From Cunninghamia lanceolata (taxonomy: Eukaryota > Streptophyta > Pinopsida > Cupressales > Cupressaceae), in contig BSBN01001343.1 of NCBI GenBank assembly GCA_027924645.1, positions 1,550,001 through 1,614,000 on the forward strand: DNA of 64,000 nucleotides, written 5' to 3'. The position numbers and the translations under genes were made by a program. Below the pieces are notes generated by a model. That model saw only the letters and a list, made by a program, of their open reading frames with translations. It was not told the DNA's origin and did no database searches. Shown in pieces: positions 24,910 to 35,866 of the stretch (position 1 is its first letter; every line of letters begins with the position of its first letter).

Positions 24910-25016
24910 TTTGGCCAAAGATTTAAAATTAAATTAAGTATTGCACTAGTTTGATTTATTTACTCTCTGCCATATCATGATATAATTTCATTTCCAATAG
25001 ATTACTATTTGTTAAA

Positions 25017-25455
25017 TGTTAGAGATATCATGTTGCACTAGATTCCTTCATGCATGCCGGCTTCATTTTGCTAGATCTCTCATGAAGGGCCGGGTTTCTC
25101 CAATTCAGGAGTAAGACTAGGGAGGTATAAGCCTTGTGGTTGGGCAGTAAATCACCTTTATGATGCTCTCTCTCCACTAGGTTCACTACCAATGATATTG
25201 TATGGTGTGATCCATATGTTGCATGATGTTGTAAAGGACAAAGTCTGATTTCTACTCCAAAGCTATTATTGATTAGCTTATGTAATATTCTTTTAATTGA
25301 ATATATTTAATGAGAGATATTTGTGAACTTTATTTCACAATTTTTTTAATATTTGGGAAAATTTTAAAATTGCTCACATTTTTACATTATTAAATTGGAA
25401 TAATATATATTTATTCTAGTTAATTTGGAGTGGTTCTTACATATGGTATCAGAGC
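25017..25455 (+). repeat. possible LTR with primer site, orphan
   Basis: TGTTAG at 25017 and CTTACA ending at 25441 could be the ends of a 425-bp LTR. A good initiator-Met primer site TGGTATCAGAGC follows at 25444-25455. No partner LTR was found in the window. The primer site is solid; the LTR start is a guess. Confidence 0.4.
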
Positions 25456-27120
25456 GTTATAGGTTCAAAACTCAAGGCTTGAATCTTCTACTCTTAAGGT
25501 TGCATTATATAAATGTAAACATGTCAGATGGCCTAATATTATAAGTGCATTAGATGATTTAAGACCCTAGTTTTGGGTCAAAGATTTCTTAGATGTGTTG
25601 GAATCTTTTTGTTTCATAGATGGTTCAATTTTGAACCAAGTAGAGGAATATAGTTGATAAGTTGAAGCATTCTATGTTTGACTCTAGGGCCTCATGTTTT
25701 CCTCACTTAAGTCACATTTTTCCTTTTCATAAGATTCTCTAGTGAGGGAGATGACTTGGGTAAAACAAAGAATTTGGAATATGTTGGACCAAGTAATGAA
25801 CAATATGATAAATTGGATCAGATCTTGAACCTTCTTTTGACACTTGAACAAAACTAGACGCCAAATGGGATGGGAAGAGTAAAATCATGAGAAGGAAGAA
25901 GAAGTAGAAAGTACATACATTTGGATAATTCAGTAGAGAAATATTATTATATGAGGGATCTCTCTGAAAAGGCAAAAGTAGAATTGGCTAATTTCATGAA
26001 GGAAAAAAGAGAAAGGGTAAAGAGTGTTATCAAAGCAACCTTCTAAAAAAATTTCCAAATAGAAGATTTCAATCAATATTCAAAAGTTTGCAAAAGATTT
26101 AAATTTTGGATTTTGGGGGATTTCATGGGTTTTGACAAGAACACATGCCAAGCACATGAATAATCCTATATTATCCAAGTGGGAGTGTATACGCATGTGG
26201 TCCCACCAATATGCTTTGTCAAAGTGTACAATGTGCAAGTCCTATGTTGGGGAAACTAACTACTTTCAAATGATCACCAATATTACTCAAAAGGAATGAG
26301 GGGAGAGCATACATGACATGCCCATCCATTTTTAGGGGTATTGCATAAATGGGTTATCAAGGATAACCACTTACCGATGCACCTCACTAATATGTGACTA
26401 ACGATCTTAAGCTAGGATTAATGAGGCCTCTAGGGGCATCCTTGATATACACAAGGTACTAATAGCATGGTTTAAGAGAGTAAACCACTCTCCTCCTTCA
26501 CTTTGCAAGGTATAAAGTTCATGCAAGCTTAGCCAAAGTGACAAGTATCCCCTAATAGGAGAGTCTTTTGATTCTCTCCCAAATTTGTATACTTCTCTAG
26601 AACATGAGAGTTCACGTCATCCCCTAAGGTGATGAAATCCTTAGGTAGGCATATTGAAGGGAAGGGACTTATGTGCTTTTGATTCTAATTATTTCCTTGC
26701 AACATGAGAGAATAGCATGCACACAAAAGCTCTTAGGATGAAAATAATAAAAAAGGCCAACTGAAGATTTTGATTGTCAAGATCACCCAAAGGTGTGAGG
26801 AGAGGTCACACACTTGGGTAGGCCTCACAAGAAAAGAAAACAAATTCAATTCCCCTTAAGAAATTAAATTCTTTTTAAGATTAGTGAATAAAAAGATGTG
26901 TCCTTCAACAAATGATGCTACAAACAAATTTAGTAGTTTGATATATGTCATAGACAAGCTATTTCTTGCACAAGATGATGTTATCTCATAGGGCACAATA
27001 AGCAAATGATTAGTTTAGGGGTTAGATTAACATAGATCTCAAGAAAAATGATTAACTCTAATTTAGAGATATAGACACCAAAATAGTCCTACAGATGCTC
27101 AATTGTAGAAAAATGCAAAT
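25456..27120 (+). other. degenerate internal DNA of an unidentified LTR element
   Basis: Downstream of the orphan primer site, no ORF over about 80 codons is seen and no domain is recognised. The stretch at 25700-26000 is rich in Lys/Glu-type codons on the plus strand and might be a decayed gag. It is cut at 27125 by element P, and the same unit presumably continues after 52984. Confidence 0.35.
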
Positions 27121-27125
27121 ATACC

Positions 27126-28645
27126 TGTTGGCAAGAGACACTACTCTGGTATGGATCTGTATGTTGTCATTGATGGCAACAAGACTCAGAGATTCTATCA
27201 CCATGACAGGAAGAGATATCTCCAGAAAAACATACTAGATTCTAGGTCTGGTTGACAGGGAATGGCTAAGTATGGAAAGCATGCAGAGTAGAGGATAGTA
27301 AGTAAGCTAGTATGCCTCTGCAATTGAAGACTTGAAGATGCGGTTTAGGAATGATGTTAGTTGGTTTTTGATAATGCTATGCCTCAGAGATTAAGTCCTG
27401 AACCTCTCCGAAAGTCATCTTCAAGAAATGTCTAAGTCCGGGCAAACAAAGGTATAGCAGGAATAGTGAACAGAGTCTAGTGCAGTGGTCCGCATTCCTC
27501 TGCAGACAAATATCTCATTATGTGGTTTTGAGGTGTTGTAAACACTTATATGAAGTGTCTTTTTCCAGAGTTGGGTGATCTGAAGTTCATCGGAAGGATA
27601 GCTACAAGTTGCTAAGTACTGGCATAGTGTTTGACAGAGTTTGATAGAGACAAAGTCTGAGTTCTGATGGTCTGCATTTCTTCACAAGATGATATCATGC
27701 CTTGTGGTTTTGAGGGTAAGATTGGGAATGTGTAAAGAGTCCTTGACATGATTTTGGAAGTGTTTTGTGATCAGCAGTAGAAGTTGTAAGATAGCAGATG
27801 AAGTTGTTAAGCATGTTCTTGAGGAACAAGCCAACTAGTGAGATAAATCTTTGTGTAGAGAAGAGTTAATGCTTGGAGAATTTGTGTGAGCAATTGAAAG
27901 ATTAGATATGACCTATATGAAAATGCTTGGGAGAAGATTTGGGTACATGTGACACATAGTGCATTGGATTGAGCAATAAGGTACATCTTTTTATGTACAT
28001 GTCTGACTTCTTGGAAGCTAACTTGATTATGGAGTAAAATCATGATGCGGATATATAAAGGTGATGAAGTTTGGTTGAGTTGTCGGTGGAAAAGGTGTGT
28101 GTGATGTAAACATGCGAATAGAAGAACAGAGTTAAAAGAGAAGCAGTGATGAAGACTTGGGATTTAGAATATAGTTGTTAAATGACGGCACCGTGGCATA
28201 GTGGCAGATGCTGAAGCAGTATTTAGAAATCATGTGTGATCTATTTGGAAAAAAGTTTTTGTCATCAAAGTAGTGAGCCGATAGTAAGCCTTCGATAGGG
28301 TTTAATAACCCTTATTGTAATCTTACTAGGTTTAGGGTTGAGGTAGTGAGCCTGCTAAACTTAGTTGTACTTCATGGTTGTAAGCCAGCATGTTCTAGGC
28401 CCATGGAGTGACCTTCTGTAAAGATTGCAATATATTTATGAGACTAACTCTCTCCATGGTTTTTCCCTCTTTGGATTTTCCACATAAAAATCTTGGTGTT
28501 ATGTGTCATGCTTTTGTGGATGTTGTTTAGTTGTATATTTTGCTTCTATTGGATTATTCTTTTGAAATGGTTAAAAGTAAAAATACATGAAGTGATTTAT
28601 AGAACATTGATTCACCCCCCCTCCTAGTGTTCTTGACATTCAATA
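27126..28645 (+). repeat. element P 5' LTR
   Basis: 1520 bp, begins TGTTGGCAAGAGACACTACT and ends with the C-run and GTGTTCTTGACATTCAATA. A TATA-like ATATATAAAG lies at 28051-28060, conserved in the 3' LTR at about 52351-52361. It probably marks the transcription start region. Confidence 0.85.
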
Positions 28646-28647
28646 AT

Positions 28648-28659
28648 TGGTATCAAAGC
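28648..28659 (+). promoter_or_regulatory. element P primer binding site
   Basis: TGGTATCAAAGC, two bases after the LTR; initiator-Met type. Confidence 0.8.
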
Positions 28660-28713
28660 AAGGTTCCTTAGAAGAAGTTTAACAGCTTGAGGAAGATATG
28701 GGATAGTGTGATC

Positions 28714-28892
28714 ATGGCAGCAAGAAGGTATGGAAATTACGAAAGGTGTAACCAACTAGAAGCAACTCTAATGGATCTTGAAAACTCTGAAGCCGAGGTT
28801 AGAGATCTGAAGGCAAATCTGAAGCAACCTAATGAATGCATCTTAAAGTTGAAGGAGCAAGTCAAGAAATTCAAAGTCAGATACAAAGAAGT
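28714..28892 (+). pseudogene. element P gag, N-terminal part (split by element M)
   Basis: The first ATG of the frame (28714) begins MAARRYGNYERCNQL and soon becomes a heptad-rich coiled coil (LEATLMDLENSEAEV...). The frame stops at 28892 because element M inserted here. The same coiled coil continues in frame on the far side of M at 44036 (LLSANEALEDLEVEV), which confirms the join point. It is the N-terminal part of a Gag-like nucleocapsid protein. The upstream TTG at 28687 is an unlikely start. Confidence 0.7.
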
Positions 28893-29965
28893 TGGTGATA
28901 ACTGAGAGGGGGGGTGAATCAGTTATCTAAATTAACTTAACTTTCTATTCTTCTTTGATAACTAGTGCAGCATCAAAACAAATAAGCATCCATAATCATG
29001 AGAGCAGAAACAAAGTCAATACACATAACATAATGATTTTTACGTGGAAAACCCTGTTAAGGGAAAAACCATGGGGTGACTAACCCAAGAATGTATTCTC
29101 TATTAGAAGAATAGAAATACAAAATGGCAGTTGCCAATTAGGGCTCACTGCCTACTAGAGACTCACTGTCTACAAGGTACAAATAAAGTAACAAGATACT
29201 TGAACTGATGAGGTGCATCCACATATGCTGAGGTTTAGTTCCGGTTAGGCTTAATACACTGATCTACTGCACTTCATTCTTCCTCTCCTTGGTGCTGCTG
29301 TCCTATCACATACCGAACCTTTTTTACTGCTTCCACACTGCTCTCTGCTTTTATTCACACTTCACACCACACAACCCTTTTCTTCACATCCAAATCCATC
29401 TGGTATATATATCCACACCAATGATTTCAACACCTTTCTAGTTGGCATCCAGAATAGTCAATATTTTCCCAAATTTTGATCTGTTGGTTGAATCCTTGCT
29501 TATCAACTGATGCTTATCAAGGAGATGCTTATAGAAATCATCAATCATGTCATCCAATCATGAATGATACCTCAAGAAACTTGATCACCATCAATATCTC
29601 ATCTGGATTAAGGTCTGATGCTCTGCCAGTTAGGTCTTCCTCAGTCTACTCCACCAAATGGGAACCCAACACTCAGGTGCTCATATCTTTTCACTCTTTC
29701 ATCACCGGAGGCTCAATCTTTAGAATATATCAGTCATGATACTCCTCTTGACCCCCCCAAGTCCGCACTTTACTGAGATACTTCCTCTGAGAGATCTGGA
29801 CCTGATTGTCAAACCTTACTGCATGCTCTGTTCTTGGTCACTGAACTAAAATACCCTTCAATCTAACTTCTGGTATAGACACATCATGTCCTATGGATGT
29901 GTGGGATGGACTTTGTTTCCATCAATGACAACACTCATGAAGCCACACAGTATCTCTTGCCAACA
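28893..29965 (-). repeat. element M 3' LTR
   Basis: 1073 bp; on the plus strand it runs from TGGTGATAACTGAGAGG to CTCTTGCCAACA. It shares ACGTGGAAAACCCTGTTAAG and the G-run with the 5' LTR. Confidence 0.8.
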
Positions 29966-30130
29966 ATCTCCCCCTTTGGCATTGATGGCAACACTTAGTG
30001 AAAAATGACTAAGTGTCACACTGCACTCCCCCTTGGCTGATGCTCTGTTCTAATGTACACTTTTTCCAGAGCTCCCCATTAGCTAGATCCCATATTTTTC
30101 ACTGCTCCTCACTCTCCCTTTGACATCAAT
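29966..30130 (-). promoter_or_regulatory. element M polypurine tract cluster
   Basis: On the minus strand, AAAGGGGGAGATTG directly precedes the LTR (plus-strand 29966-29977). Further G-rich tracts (CCAAGGGGGAG near 30030) lie within 70 bases. They prime second-strand DNA synthesis in retroelements. Confidence 0.7.
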
Positions 30131-30210
30131 GACAAAGGGTAGAATCCGCACACAAAAATTTTCAAAAATCAATCTATACATATCCGCATAAGTATATATA
30201 TAAGTTTTAC

Positions 30211-33200
30211 TTACATATACTTAAGTATATCTGTAAAAGTATTCTTCAACTGTACAACTTCTGTCACCCAACTCTACTTCATCCTATCCAAAATTGAGAT
30301 GTGACCACTCAACAGGAATGTAAAAACTTCTACCTTCTTGAGATCTGTCGGATCACTGGTCTGGGCTGTGGCCTGAGCATAAGTTAGAGCCTCATGCATG
30401 GCCTCTAACTTAGGGATAATGATCCTTATAAGTTCACTTAACCTGTTTATTCTATTTTTCTTCTCCTTCTAAAGCTTATTTATTTCATTTATGATAGCAA
30501 TAGTCTGACACTCTTGATTTACTATGGAAGAGGAGAGAGGATCAAAACTTTGAGACAAACTTAGCAATTTATCCTCTTACTCTTTTACTTTCTTCTCAAT
30601 ATCCTTGGTCACTGTAGGCCAAGATAAACAAAATTTATATATATCTCCACCATCTTTAAGAGTATTTTCTAAGCTCTTTATCCCAATATCCATAACTCTC
30701 CTATCATTTGTCATTAGACCCTGCACTTCAGAGAATCTTTTTCCCAAAAACTCCTTTCGGACCTTTTCTTCAGTTGACTTCTCCAAAGAATCAAAATGTG
30801 TGCTAATTGAATTGATAAGAGATTTTAAGTTACTGGATGAGGAGGCCGAAAGATCCTTCTAGAAGGATGGCATGATTTTCTCCAATGCACCGGATGCAAT
30901 CTCAATTAGCTCACAATCTTCCATGTGAGACTTCAAAAGTTTTTCTTTTGCCTTTGCATGGGTAAAGGATGCTATCTTCGTAGTCTAAACTGGGGAGAGG
31001 GAATCAAAATTGAATGGTCCTTGAAGCAATTCTGGTTCATCAATTTCCATCATCTCTTTGGTTAAGAACTCTTTGACAGTTTCTGCAGTGTCTCTTGTCG
31101 AAGATGGAGTCTTCTTCCCTTCTGCAGTCTTAGAACTGTCTCTTGGGGTCTTCTCTGTTTGGTCTTTTTCTTTTTCCTTTACTTCTTCTTCTTGAATGGT
31201 TTTCTCCTCTATTCTTTCTTCTCCTTTAGATCCAAAGTCTGCAGGGGAAACTGGAGGAGAGATGTTTTCTTCTTCATGAACTTCCTCTTCTGGAGCAGAG
31301 GAATCTAAGACCTTAGTTTTTTGTTCACTTATCTTCTTTGCCTCTTCTGTCATTGTTTCAGTAGATTATCCTTTGTCATCCATGACAGACGGTTCATCAC
31401 CTAAATCCTTTATAATAGGAAGATTGAATCTTTGGAAACCATTCTGGAGAAAGCATTCTGGAGGATTACTTCTATTTCTTTTACCACTTTGTCAATTTCT
31501 CCAAGCATAAGCTAATTCATCTTGGGTTTGCTCTGGAATTCATCCTTGCAATCTTTGAAGATCATATGCATTTGTTTCAAAGTGATTAAAGGATAGATCT
31601 GAATAGCTATTTGTTCCCAGATTTCTAGGTCTTTTGCTTGGGCATTTTTTTTTCTTATCTCAAGTTCCTTCTATAAGCTTTTGGGAATCAGAGATATAAT
31701 TTCAATGAATGCTTTGTTGTAGATGTTTAGATACCTAACTGTGGCATCTTACAATATCTTCTGATTAGCTTCACTGTATTCATCATAAAATTCAACCATT
31801 GGTTGTAGGTTCCCATCCACAGTAACTGATTTGATGATATCATCAATACGGAGAGTAGGTCTTTCAATGAATTCTTCTGCCTCTTCTTCCTTGTCTTCAC
31901 CAGATACATTCTTCTTCTTCTTCATTTTTACCTCCTCATCTGACTCAGTCTCTTCATCATCCTTTTGACTGGCATAAGACCTTGTGGCCTTTATCTTAGT
32001 TCTTTTCTCTCCCTTTCTAGATGCTTTGACTTCTGGTTTTGATGCTTTCTGGCTCGTAGAGGTGGTAGGTGTAGAGCTCTTGGAGGATCTAGTCTAGGGG
32101 GGGGCTTGCACCGGAGCACTAGCTTTCTCATTTTCTTGCCTTTCTTTCTCTACCCTTTCCATCTTCTATCTATTTGCATCGAGTGTATCTTTTGAAATGC
32201 CATACCTTTTGGAAACATTCTCTACTTCTTTTCTCACTTTTCTCTTCATCTCTGGTTGTCTAAGCTCCACATGAATCTTTACACTCAACTCTTCAAAGGT
32301 TCCAAACCTTTCTGCCTCAGGGTCCTTAGGCTGATTCAAAAGATGTTGAATGTGCAACTCTAGGATTTTCTCATTAGCCTCACACCCCATTAGGCATTGA
32401 TCAATATCCACCATGAAGCACATTGTATCTTTGTATTTTTGTACTAGAGATTGGGGGATTCTCTCTCTTGCTTGCATCATACTCTGAAAGTTCTTGAAGT
32501 AGCCCCATAGTGCTATATTCTATGCCTTGGCATCACCGAGGCCATGCAAATAATCCCTGATTTGTATGGCAACAGGTTTGTCATTTTGCCACATCCAACC
32601 ATTAGATCCAGGTAGCTCATTCATGTAATAGAAGAAAAGACAAAGTATCAAGCCACCGTATTTGAAGGAATTCTTCTTATCCTTCTTTATCTTCTGCAGA
32701 TTCTCCAAAAGTTGGTTCAGAAAGAGCTCACAAAGATCATAGTCAGCATCCTTTCTTAACATTTCATAAGCAGTGTAAATTGTTGTTCCGGACATAGAAT
32801 TCTCTCTACTGGAGTGATATATCTTGTAGCCAACTATCATGGCGGCAAACTTAATAGCCGGATCTGTGATATCCTCAATTGCCATTGCTCTTTTATCAAA
32901 TTTAGATCTGGTAGCCTCACTCACAATTTGGTTTTTGACTGATTTGAGAATAGGTAACCCACCGGATGAGTGCAATCTAGTCACCACCCTAATGGCATCC
33001 CTTGTGATCTTAAATAGCCTCATTAACCATATAAAGTTGTCATGCACTCAGCTCAGAATATACCAGACCCATTCATCTTCAGCAAAATAGGGGAAATGAA
33101 TGTACTGTGTAAAATGCTTGTCCTAGATGGCTTTGTACTAAGGTTTAAGTTCAAAATAATCATCTATTAATTTGTTTTTATAGATATCCATTAGTTTGGA

Positions 33201-33377
33201 TTCCCCAAATTCCTTAATGTTTGCATGAATATATGCCCTAACATCTTCTACATGCAAAACCCCATGTAGAATGCTTGAAAAGGTGCCTAGGGGATCAACT
33301 TCTAGGGATTTGTATGGATGTTTCTTGAATTTAGGACACGGCCTATCAGTGATCTTCACAACATTCAGAGTATCCAT
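30211..33377 (-). pseudogene. element M ORF2, unknown function (conserved with P ORF2)
   Basis: About 1055 codons starting at 33377 (MDTLNVVKITDRP) and ending DILKYM-stop at 30211. Order: an N-terminal region with VEDVRAYIHA (about residues 42-51); a helical core with AIRVVTRLHSSGGLP and DYDLCELF; then a short hydrophobic stretch GGLILCLFFYYMNELPG (about 32625-32675); a charged Lys/Glu/Ser-rich middle (about 31900-32170 and 31000-31350); and a C-terminal helical, coiled-coil-like part. Several in-frame stops and at least one frameshift (near 31400) break it. Its place before the 3' LTR is where Sireviruses carry an env-like ORF, but I cannot show homology. It has no nuclease, polymerase or protease motif that I can see. 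Confidence 0.65.
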
Positions 33378-34100
33378 CTTTCAAAATATTTAGAGAGAGA
33401 TTTCAAGAACATAAAATACATTTTATGCTTTTAGGGTTCTCAAAATGAGCTGAATCAAATTGCTGGATAAATCAATTTCTGTGGTTGATCTTTGAGAGGT
33501 TTGAGACAATTTGTTGCAGAGCTCCTTCTCTCTTCCTCTCAAATGCAAATGTGTAAATGATGAGCAAGGGAATCCTTATATTTTTGTGCAAATCCTAATT
33601 TCACATTGTAATAAATGCACAACTTAAGTTGTTCTAGTTGCTTTGTTCTCCTTGTCCTAAGAGATTTTTTCGGATCACTGAGATGCACTTAGAGTTATTC
33701 TCGGTGAATACTAGCAATCTATCTACCTTTCATAATCATTCCATTTATCTGCAGATCAAGATACCTTAAATTTGAATCATACTGGATCTAACTGTGAAAA
33801 TCCTATTCTTATCGGATGACTGTTGAACCGGATCAATCTTGGAAGATTAACCTCTTCAAAATTTCTTACGGATCTTCCATATCTTTACCAAGGCTTATTT
33901 AGATGTTTCTCTGAAAACCATTTAATCCACAACTTTCCATGTGCCAATTTTAGGCACCAATTGATTGGCTAGGGGAATTTGTTTTTCTTTGTGACTCCCC
34001 CTGAGCCAGAGCTCATCTATTCAATTTTTGGAAGGATTATCAACACTAGATTCTAGTGCGGATCCATCCCTAACACTCTCTATACTTCTCTTCACCCAAA
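33378..34100 (-). other. element M spacer between gag and ORF2
   Basis: About 700 bp with no long ORF. Pol would be expected here in an autonomous Copia element. No protease, integrase or RT motif is seen on either strand. Confidence 0.6.
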
Positions 34101-34302
34101 TCTTATTCATCTCCCTTTGAATTTCATCTGCATTTACTTTTCCTTTTCCTTTGTCTTGGTTTTGATTATGTTGTACCGGACCCTTCTTGTCCTAATTCTT
34201 ACTTCTATAGAATTTAGCAGTATGATCGGATCTATTGCAATTGTAGCAAACAACATTTCTTTGCATATTTGACTGGTAACCTCTTGATCTACATTGATTA
34301 GC
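34101..34302 (-). pseudogene. element M gag, C-terminal zinc knuckles (left of G)
   Basis: Minus-strand reading gives the second half of one zinc knuckle (ANQC) and then a further module CYNCNRSDHTAKFY, whose last Cys is changed. A basic tail follows. The first half of the split knuckle (CFACNRMGHM) lies at about 41968-42005 on the other side of element G. Confidence 0.7.
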
Positions 34303-34307
34303 CATAT

Positions 34308-35764
34308 TGGTGCAGGAGCACCAAGGCTCAATGTAGCCTGCACATAGCCTTTTTGGTTTGTCTATTTTGAGTTTGCAGCTTGTGTTTTTGTCTTTGGAAT
34401 TTTTCGAGCATTTTGAAGGTGTTCGGCATTTTCTTCAATGGTTGAACCTCACAGTCGAACTGCGTTGTTGAACCTTGTAGTCGAACCTCTTCGCTGAACC
34501 CTGCGGTTGAACCTTGTGATTGAACCTTGCTGTTGAAGTTCAATGGTTCAACAGGTTCATTCATATTGAATGGTGGAGTTGAAATCACCAGTCAGTTTTG
34601 TTGGAGGTGGAACCTCACTATTGAACCGTGAGATTGAACCTCGCTGTTGAAGTTAAATGGTTCAACAGTCCATCATTTTTGGAATGGTGTAGTGGGTCAT
34701 CAGTGTGAGCCTTGGCATCGGGCTGAGGAAATAATCGTGAGCCGATAGTGTATCATCTCACTGACCGTATTGTATCGAAGTGTCAACCATTAAGTCTCCC
34801 CGATGGGGAATTGGTGTATTAAGCCATCGGTGAGAGAAGTAACATCGGAAGCTTGGATGGAAGTCTGGCTGAATAAGTGAGTCTCGCCGACGGAAGGTGG
34901 AAATGGAGGTGCATCGATGTGACTAGTTGTATCGGTGTAAGAATTTTTGGTGTAACCGACGTAGAAGTCTTACCGATGGCATAGAGTTGAACTGGGGTAG
35001 TTGGAATACGAACTGGTTTGGAAATTAAACCGTCCTGTAATGGCCATGGAATAGATATAAAATGTAGAATTCTTTTTGTAAGAGGTTCAGGAGGGAAAGA
35101 TTTTGATTGGAGAAGCATTCTGATGTAAGGGCAAATTTTTGAATAAAAATCAAATTCAGCAGTTCGATCAATCTGTGTATTTATTTTCTATTTTTTTTTA
35201 GTTTACTATTCTAAAGTAGATTAGTCATTTTTGTTTCTGAAATTTTGTTCTCTTTTGCAAACCATGACTCTGTATTGATGATTCCTCAAGTTCCACTGTA
35301 CAGTATGGAAGTCATCAAGCAGAGCCATGCTTTTTGTTTGTCTTTCTTTTGTGGGGTGGTCGGATTGCCGACTAGAGGCAATGCATGCTTGTTCTAGGCG
35401 AGCTTAGTAAGGAGTCCAGCTAGATAAACAAGTAGGAAAAATAGACTTGCAAGGGTGGGAAATAGAGAGAAAGAAAGTGAGCACCAAGTAGTCCAAACCC
35501 TTGAACAAAGTGAGAAGGGTGGGCAACGGGCTCAGAAAGTTATGTGCCATTGAGGCAGCATCTTGGAAGCAGTGAGGAAAAGGTATGTGTCCCACACCAA
35601 GTAGAGAAATAGTGTTTTCCATCTCTGCAAAGAGTTGAGGAATTTAGCTGACATTGTTAGAAAGATGTCTGTTAGCACTTTGAATTGGTAGAGAGGCTAG
35701 TGTTGTCAAACAGTCTTGTACACCCACAGGATGCAGAGCAGGTAGCCTAGAGTCCTCCCTATCA
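34308..35764 (+). repeat. element G 5' LTR
   Basis: 1457 bp, begins TGGTGCAGGAGCACC and ends CCTCCCTATCA. It contains an array of GTTGAACC-type units at about 34435-34560. A TATA-like GATATAAAAT lies at about 35054-35063. Confidence 0.9.
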
Positions 35765-35767
35765 AAT

Positions 35768-35780
35768 TGGTATCAGAGCC
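35768..35780 (+). promoter_or_regulatory. element G primer binding site
   Basis: TGGTATCAGAGCC, three bases after the LTR, a perfect match to the initiator-Met type primer. Confidence 0.9.
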
Positions 35781-35866
35781 GTAAGATTTGGGTTATTCCT
35801 AGATAGGAATAGAAGAGTTGTATATCATCACTGAATTCAAGTGAGTCTGTTAGTTCATCCAAGAAA

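Noticed and set aside
30211..33377. ORF2 as a captured host gene with introns
   Set aside because: No intron signals, and the same ORF lies at the same place in two distinct elements. It is better treated as an element gene.
35404..35622. 72-codon minus-strand ORF repeated at 41602-41820
   Set aside because: It lies inside both LTRs of element G, antisense to the element, and is duplicated only because the LTR is. No domain.
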